Shown here in pieces: positions 15,471-19,772 of a stretch of 19,772 nt of DNA. Made by a program: the position numbers and the translations under genes. Origin of the DNA: Spirochaetes bacterium RIFOXYC1_FULL_54_7 (lineage in GTDB: Bacteria; Spirochaetota; Spirochaetia; Treponematales; UBA12059). Positions within the stretch are counted from its first letter, which is position 1. Each line of letters begins with the position of its first letter. Location: contig MIBM01000437.1 of the NCBI GenBank assembly GCA_001830645.1, positions 18,333 to 38,104 on the forward strand, written 5' to 3'. The notes beneath the pieces are model-generated. The model was given only the letters and a program-made list of their open reading frames with translations, searched no databases and was not told the DNA's origin.

Positions 15471-16889
15471 ATGCCATCTTCTGTCAAGCCTTTGTGGTTG
15501 ATGACACTACTTCTATTATCCGCTCCACCTCAGAACGTCTTGGAAGCTCAGAGCAACCTGACCATTGGCTGGGCTGAACTGGATGTTGCCAGCCTTGATG
15601 ACGGGATGTCAAGGTTAGGTGTGCTACTACCAAAAGCCCTGATGAAGGCTACTTCCTTCATCAGCGAACGCTATGTGCCACAGACTGAATCAGCAATACG
15701 TTCACTGAATTCTGTGAATATCGAAGTTGAAAAGGCAAGGGATGCGGTGTCTGCAGCAAGGCGAAAACGGGATCTGGTTTCGATAAGCACCCGCGATCCG
15801 GCCAAGCGGGCTGCCGATCTACGTAGCGCCCAAGCAGCCCTTGATAAGACAATAGCAGCTCTTGACCTGCTTCTCCTGGGACAGAATGGCATATCGGACG
15901 ATACTCCGTCTGTGGCCTCCGTCTTGAAGCTCTGGAATGGCCACGAAAATGGCAGCTTGCTGCCTCCCGTTGGAGTGCCAGCCTTGGTCTGCGCCGAGAA
16001 CAAGCTGGATCTTCTTGTCCATGGCAAGATTGAATCCATCGGTCCTTATCTAATCGTGGAATTGGTCTTGTATATCGCCGCGACAAATGAAGAATCCTGG
16101 AAGGCTGCCGAGTATGCTGCCTTCGATGATATGGATGGGCTGGTGGCAAGTCTGGATCGGTCCCTGGCAACAGCCTTGGCTGGTAGAGATTTCGGAAGGG
16201 TCTTTTTCGACGTCAGCCCTGAAATTGCAGAAATAAAGGTGGAGGGGAAGGATTACCCAGGGAACAACCTACTATTCTATTCTCAAGGTTCTTATCTTGC
16301 CACGGTATCAGCGAGCGGTTACAGGCCAGCCTCAAGCCGTTTTGCAATTGTTCCTGGCACTGATACGAGGGTTGAACTGAAGCTGGCGCCCATTCAGGAA
16401 GCCCCGGTTTTTATTGAATCCTTTCCTTCTGGTGCTTCCCTGTATCTTGACGGTGCTCTGATGGGTTTTACTCCACTTGAGCTGTCAGGTGCTGCATTCC
16501 CGAGGGTACTTACCGCCAGGATGGACGGTTTCGATGAACTCCGGTTGGTGCTTCGGCCTGGCCTTGATTCCGGTAGAGTGGTTCTGGATCTGCAGGCTTC
16601 GGATGGGCTGGTTTATGCGGATAGATTCGAACAAGCCAAGGGGGCTTTCTATCAATCATTGGGCTGGTTCATACTGTCACTGCCGGTTACTGTGCTCTCG
16701 TATGGCACCTTCAATTCATACATGAGTCTGGTATCATCATCACCTTCAGTGTCTGAGCGAACCCAGAATACCTTGACTGTGTACTACTATGGTTCACAAA
16801 CAGTTCTCTGGATTTCGGCGGCTGTGAGTGCAAGCCTTGCGACGAACAGCATCGTGCGTCTGGTGCGCTATATCAAAGCCGCCCGCTGA
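15471..16889 (+). CDS. PEGA-domain membrane-anchored extracytoplasmic protein
   Basis: Numbered from the ATG at 15471 (472 residues, 7 bases after the prfB stop), the protein starts with a signal sequence or anchor (1-27, LWLMTLLLLSAPP). A coiled-coil-prone, charged helix runs through about 83-135 (VEKARDAVSAARRKRDLV). A folded mid-domain (about 165-240) follows. An incomplete PEGA-like unit (about 243-306) precedes a clear PEGA unit (about 311-374, FIESFPSGASLYLDGALMGF then TPLEL). Two hydrophobic helices lie near the C-terminus (about 394-420 and 443-460), followed by a basic tail (RLVRYIKAAR). PEGA modules are small beta-sandwiches common in surface and envelope proteins. The exact role is unknown. 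The longer in-frame reading beginning at 15372 lies inside prfB and is not needed. Confidence 0.8.
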   Translation: MPSSVKPLWLMTLLLLSAPPQNVLEAQSNLTIGWAELDVASLDDGMSRLGVLLPKALMKATSFISERYVPQTESAIRSLNSVNIEVEKARDAVSAARRKRDLVSISTRDPAKRAADLRSAQAALDKTIAALDLLLLGQNGISDDTPSVASVLKLWNGHENGSLLPPVGVPALVCAENKLDLLVHGKIESIGPYLIVELVLYIAATNEESWKAAEYAAFDDMDGLVASLDRSLATALAGRDFGRVFFDVSPEIAEIKVEGKDYPGNNLLFYSQGSYLATVSASGYRPASSRFAIVPGTDTRVELKLAPIQEAPVFIESFPSGASLYLDGALMGFTPLELSGAAFPRVLTARMDGFDELRLVLRPGLDSGRVVLDLQASDGLVYADRFEQAKGAFYQSLGWFILSLPVTVLSYGTFNSYMSLVSSSPSVSERTQNTLTVYYYGSQTVLWISAAVSASLATNSIVRLVRYIKAAR

Positions 16890-16898
16890 GGAGTACAC

Positions 16899-17768
16899 AT
16901 GAAATTCGCAGATCGCATACGACGGCTTTTGGGCATGGAGACGATACAGGAGACAGATTGGGATGATCTGGCCGATTTGCTGGTTGAGGGTGATCTTGGA
17001 GCTGCCTTCGCCGAATCCATAGTAACTGAACTCAAGGCTTATTGCATCCGTACCGGGATCCACGATGGAGAGGGAGCCCGAAAGGGTATGAAGCCTTTAC
17101 TTGCCGCCTATGCCAGATCCACAGTAATAGAGCCCGATCCTGCGGTCCTCAATGTCATCCTTCTGCTTGGCGTCAATGGTGTAGGCAAGACTACGACAGC
17201 TGCCAAGCTGGCCAGTTTCTGGAGCAACGGCAGGGGTAGTCCTGGGGCAATCCTGGCCGCAGGGGATACATTCAGAGCAGCAGCAATCGAACAATTGAAA
17301 CATCATGGGCAGCGGCTTGGCCTGAGGGTTGTGGCCCAGGAGCGGGGTTCCGATCCTGGGGCGGTCTTGTTTGATGCCATCGACGCTGCCAGATCAGATG
17401 GATCCAGGCTTGTCATTGCTGATACTGCCGGGCGCATGCACAACAAGCAAAATCTCATGAAGGAACTGGAGAAGATGGACAAGATTGTCTCCTCGAAAGC
17501 AGACTCCTCACAGTACAGGAAACTACTAGTAATAGATGCGACCACGGGCCAGAACGCACTCAGGCAAGCCGAGGCCTTCTCGGAGGCTGTCAAGATCGAC
17601 GGTTTGATATTGACAAAATATGATTCCAGTGCCCGCGGAGGCATTGCCATAGCAATTGCCAGGGAATTCGGCATTCCCACTGCTTTCGTATGCGATGGTG
17701 AACGATACGAGGACATCCACCTTTTTGATACTGACTCGTATCTTGATGAGTTCTTGGGACTGGCGTGA
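16899..17768 (+). CDS. ftsY: Signal recognition particle receptor GTPase FtsY
   Basis: FtsY docks the SRP-ribosome complex at the inner membrane for co-translational insertion. The 289-residue product has the N-domain helices (about 1-75) and a G-domain with G1 GVNGVGKTTT (91-100), DTFRAAAIEQL (123-133), G3 DTAGR (175-179), ATTGQNA (214-220) and G4 TKYDSSARGG (239-248). The last motif is CDGERYEDIHLFD (265-277). It has Y instead of L in TKLD, and CDGE instead of GxGE, small departures from the textbook FtsY. The acidic A domain of E. coli FtsY is absent, as in many short FtsY proteins. The first residues (MKFADRIRRLLG) form the membrane-targeting helix. GAGGAG lies just before the start, overlapping the previous stop. 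Confidence 0.93.
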   Translation: MKFADRIRRLLGMETIQETDWDDLADLLVEGDLGAAFAESIVTELKAYCIRTGIHDGEGARKGMKPLLAAYARSTVIEPDPAVLNVILLLGVNGVGKTTTAAKLASFWSNGRGSPGAILAAGDTFRAAAIEQLKHHGQRLGLRVVAQERGSDPGAVLFDAIDAARSDGSRLVIADTAGRMHNKQNLMKELEKMDKIVSSKADSSQYRKLLVIDATTGQNALRQAEAFSEAVKIDGLILTKYDSSARGGIAIAIAREFGIPTAFVCDGERYEDIHLFDTDSYLDEFLGLA

Positions 17769-18838
17769 TGCATCTTGCCGCAATCTTGTGTTTGCTGATG
17801 ACTCCCGGATATGCAGTAGCCCAGGATGTGGAATGGTATCTTTCAGACGGTGCAGCAATACAGTACTCGGCAACAAGTGAGCAGTCGGGACTGGCCAGTG
17901 AATGGTCCCTTTCAATTCAGAAATCATCCGGTACAGAACGTGTTGTTCATTTCAGGAACGGAAAGCCGGTTACTACCTGGCAGCGCTCTCTGGATGCTAC
18001 AGGATTAATAAACAGGGAGGCCGTGGAGGAAGACAGCAGGATTGTGGAGGAACGACTGTTCGGCACAAACCAGATTCTAAACCTGGAACGGTTTTTCTTG
18101 CCCGATGGTTCGGTCAAAGAGACCCGATATGTCCGCGATGGCGACAGGCTCATATCGTCCACCCAGTTTAAAAATGGTGAGGAAACGGGTTCAAGGGTTT
18201 ACCTCTATTACCCGGATGGCAGGCTGGCCGCTGTGCGTGAGCGGACGGCGGATAAGATCAGGCCAACGGGAACTGAACGACCTAAATCAGGACAGACAAT
18301 TTCATGGACATGGGGATCAGCAGGGTTGATCCTTTCGATATTCGACAATGAAGGCCGCTTGACTGGAAGCAGGACGTATGATGGGGCTGTCCTGGTTTCA
18401 ATGGAGGAACGGATCTGGCGTGATGGCAGGCTGGCCTCAATCAGTACCGAAGAGCCCGAAAAAGGCACCCGTCTGATTCTGGGTTATAACGAAACCGGTA
18501 GCCTGGAATCAAGATTGGAAATCAAGAACGGACAAAGCGTTGCTCTGTATGAATATGCCTATGACAATGACAATAGATTGGTCGCCGAGCGTCGTGAGAC
18601 CTCTGATGGGCAGGAAATTATTGATTTTGTTTACGGCTCAGATGGTGCACTGATATCCGAAGCCAGACAATTGAACGGGCTTCTAGCCCTTACCAAAACC
18701 TATTCTGGACAGGATGAAATGCTTGAAGAGTATTATGACAAAGGCGTCCTTTTTGCCAGGATATTCTACAAGGAGGGACGCAAAGTGCGTGAATCCATAC
18801 TTTCCGGTGGCAAGGTTGTCAGAGAGCGAACCTTTTGA
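17768..18838 (+). CDS. Secreted YD/MORN-like repeat protein of unknown function
   Basis: From the ATG at 17768 (356 residues) the protein begins with a signal peptide (MHLAAILCLLMTPGYAVAQD, cleavage near 18-19). Degenerate short beta-hairpin units follow across about 90-350: LPDGSVKETRYV, YYPDGRLAAVRE, FDNEGRLTGSRTYD, YDNDNRLVAERRE, YGSDGALISEARQ and the end region KEGRKVRESIL. This DG/EGRL-type pattern is like YD/RHS-type or MORN2/YwqK-type repeats. There is no C-terminal toxin domain or membrane helix. It is probably a periplasmic or outer-surface beta-repeat protein. It overlaps ftsY by one base (TGATG) and also ends TGATG with the permease gene, so it is translationally coupled to both. 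This hints at an envelope role with the Lol-type transporter. A GTG at 17765 is an alternative start. Confidence 0.75.
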   Translation: MHLAAILCLLMTPGYAVAQDVEWYLSDGAAIQYSATSEQSGLASEWSLSIQKSSGTERVVHFRNGKPVTTWQRSLDATGLINREAVEEDSRIVEERLFGTNQILNLERFFLPDGSVKETRYVRDGDRLISSTQFKNGEETGSRVYLYYPDGRLAAVRERTADKIRPTGTERPKSGQTISWTWGSAGLILSIFDNEGRLTGSRTYDGAVLVSMEERIWRDGRLASISTEEPEKGTRLILGYNETGSLESRLEIKNGQSVALYEYAYDNDNRLVAERRETSDGQEIIDFVYGSDGALISEARQLNGLLALTKTYSGQDEMLEEYYDKGVLFARIFYKEGRKVRESILSGGKVVRERTF

Positions 18839-19772
18839 TGACCGACCTTCCATGGGTTCGGTTTATCGCCATTCGTTGGTTCAAGGCGGGTAGAGAATCA
18901 GGACCTTCCCTTGGTCCTGCCATGGCTGGAATAGCTGTTGGTGTGGCAGCTCTGATTATTATCATTGGAGTCATGAATGGATTCCAGATGGGCTTCATAG
19001 ATTCCGTTCTGGAACTGGATTCATACCATCTACGCATAGGACCTTCCGGACAAGCTGGTATGGCTGCTATTGATGCTGAAACTTACCCTGGGATTCAGGC
19101 AATCCTGCCCTTCATTGATGTTCGTACTATGGCCATGAACGACCGGGGCAAGGCCGAAGCCTTGCGCATCAAGATAATCCCTGACGATGCATTCACGCGG
19201 GACGAAGCTCTTCCAAGGATGCTGGAACTACAGTCGGGGAGTTTCGGCGATGGAATACTGATAGGCAGCGAGTTTGCCCATCGCCTCAATGTCAATGTTG
19301 ATGATTTAATCTCGGTTTTGACGGTACAGGTTGACCCGGAGGAGGGTGTCCAAGCGGCTACGATCGCCGTAAGGGTCTCAGGTGTGTATCACAGTGGTTT
19401 TTATGATTTTGACACTGGCCTCGCCTTACTTCCTTCTTCTTCGGCACATGGAATAGCCGATGGAGAGCCCTGGATGACCGGAATCAAGCTAAAAGACAGA
19501 TTTGATGATACCCGAATGATGGCCAAACTTCAAACCGGTGGAGTTCCGGCAGCCGGGATCGAAAGCTGGCGTTCATACAACAGGGCTTTTTTCGGGGCCC
19601 TCCGGATGGAAAAATCCATAATGATGATACTTGTAGGACTGATCTTCCTGGTTGTGGGTGTGAACATTTTCCATGCCCTCAGAAAAGCCGTGTATGCCCG
19701 GTTTGAGGATATTGCCACACTTAAGGCTATAGGCGCAGATTCCGGCTCTTTGCGGATGGTATTCATGATCAA
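18838..19772 (+). CDS. LolC/LolE-type ABC transporter permease, 5' part
   Basis: The start overlaps the previous stop (TGATG). The gene runs off the window, so 311 codons are visible. The N-terminus shows FIAIRWFKAGRE and a membrane helix, GPAMAGIAVGVAALIIIIGV, leading into MNGFQ. That is the signature of LolC/LolE permeases, in which a MacB/FtsX-type fold extracts lipoproteins from the inner membrane. A periplasmic domain follows (about 60-255, with LPFIDVRTMAM, GILIGSEFAHRLNV). The second helix cluster begins near 258 (MEKSIMMILVGLIFLVVGV) and is followed by the typical ARFEDIATLKAIGA (about 287-300). An ATPase (lolD) would be expected downstream, outside the window. LolC and LolE cannot be separated from this fragment. 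Confidence 0.85.
   Translation, partial: MTDLPWVRFIAIRWFKAGRESGPSLGPAMAGIAVGVAALIIIIGVMNGFQMGFIDSVLELDSYHLRIGPSGQAGMAAIDAETYPGIQAILPFIDVRTMAMNDRGKAEALRIKIIPDDAFTRDEALPRMLELQSGSFGDGILIGSEFAHRLNVNVDDLISVLTVQVDPEEGVQAATIAVRVSGVYHSGFYDFDTGLALLPSSSAHGIADGEPWMTGIKLKDRFDDTRMMAKLQTGGVPAAGIESWRSYNRAFFGALRMEKSIMMILVGLIFLVVGVNIFHALRKAVYARFEDIATLKAIGADSGSLRMVFMI

Overview
The window is a compact stretch of a bacterial chromosome, about half G+C by eye. Nearly every gene is on the + strand and many are joined by 1-11 base overlaps (ATGA, GTGA, TGATG). The gene content suggests a spirochaete of the Treponema/Spirochaeta type: an Rnf-like cluster, a GH57 4-alpha-glucanotransferase-type protein, an archaeal-type CMP kinase with an SGCGN-type P-loop, a PEGA-domain membrane protein and a short FtsY. 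This assignment comes from protein resemblance and was not computed.

Layout: (1) 1-212, the 3' end of a DUF212/YuiD-like membrane protein. (2) 219-5720, a tightly coupled six-gene operon: an unknown 493-residue membrane protein followed by Rnf-like subunits C, D, G, E and A. (3) 5806-12522, a co-oriented run: GH57-type protein, murC, yicC, CMP kinase, short-chain dehydrogenase and aldose 1-epimerase. It ends at a hairpin between convergent genes. (4) 12592-13902, the only minus-strand gene, a secreted protein with fibronectin-III-like modules. (5) 14010-19772, a + strand run: an orphan Cas2-like protein, prfB (release factor 2) with its programmed +1 frameshift, a PEGA-domain protein, ftsY, a secreted repeat protein, and the 5' part of a LolC/LolE-type permease gene that runs off the window.

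The most interesting region is the Rnf-like operon. Compared with what I remember of the Rnf/NQR families, it lacks rnfB. RnfC keeps both 4Fe-4S motifs, but its FMN/NADH loops are degenerate. RnfG has lost the canonical SGAT flavinylation motif and RnfD has SAST instead of SGAT. RnfA has no cysteine at all and RnfE keeps one, although these two subunits normally share four cysteines that bind an intramembrane iron-sulfur centre. All reading frames are intact and translationally coupled, so this looks like a maintained, repurposed Rnf-derived complex rather than a decaying one. The unknown 493-residue protein encoded at its head may be a dedicated extra subunit.

The other genes are mostly housekeeping: peptidoglycan precursor synthesis (murC), RNA turnover (yicC), nucleotide metabolism, sugar metabolism (GH57, galM), translation termination (prfB), membrane protein targeting (ftsY) and lipoprotein sorting (lolC/E-like). 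Several carry departures in key residues: the CMP kinase P-loop lysine, the GH57 acid/base aspartate and the Rnf cofactor sites. No tRNA, rRNA, insertion sequence, CRISPR array or origin was seen. No gene-free stretch exceeds 300 bases.
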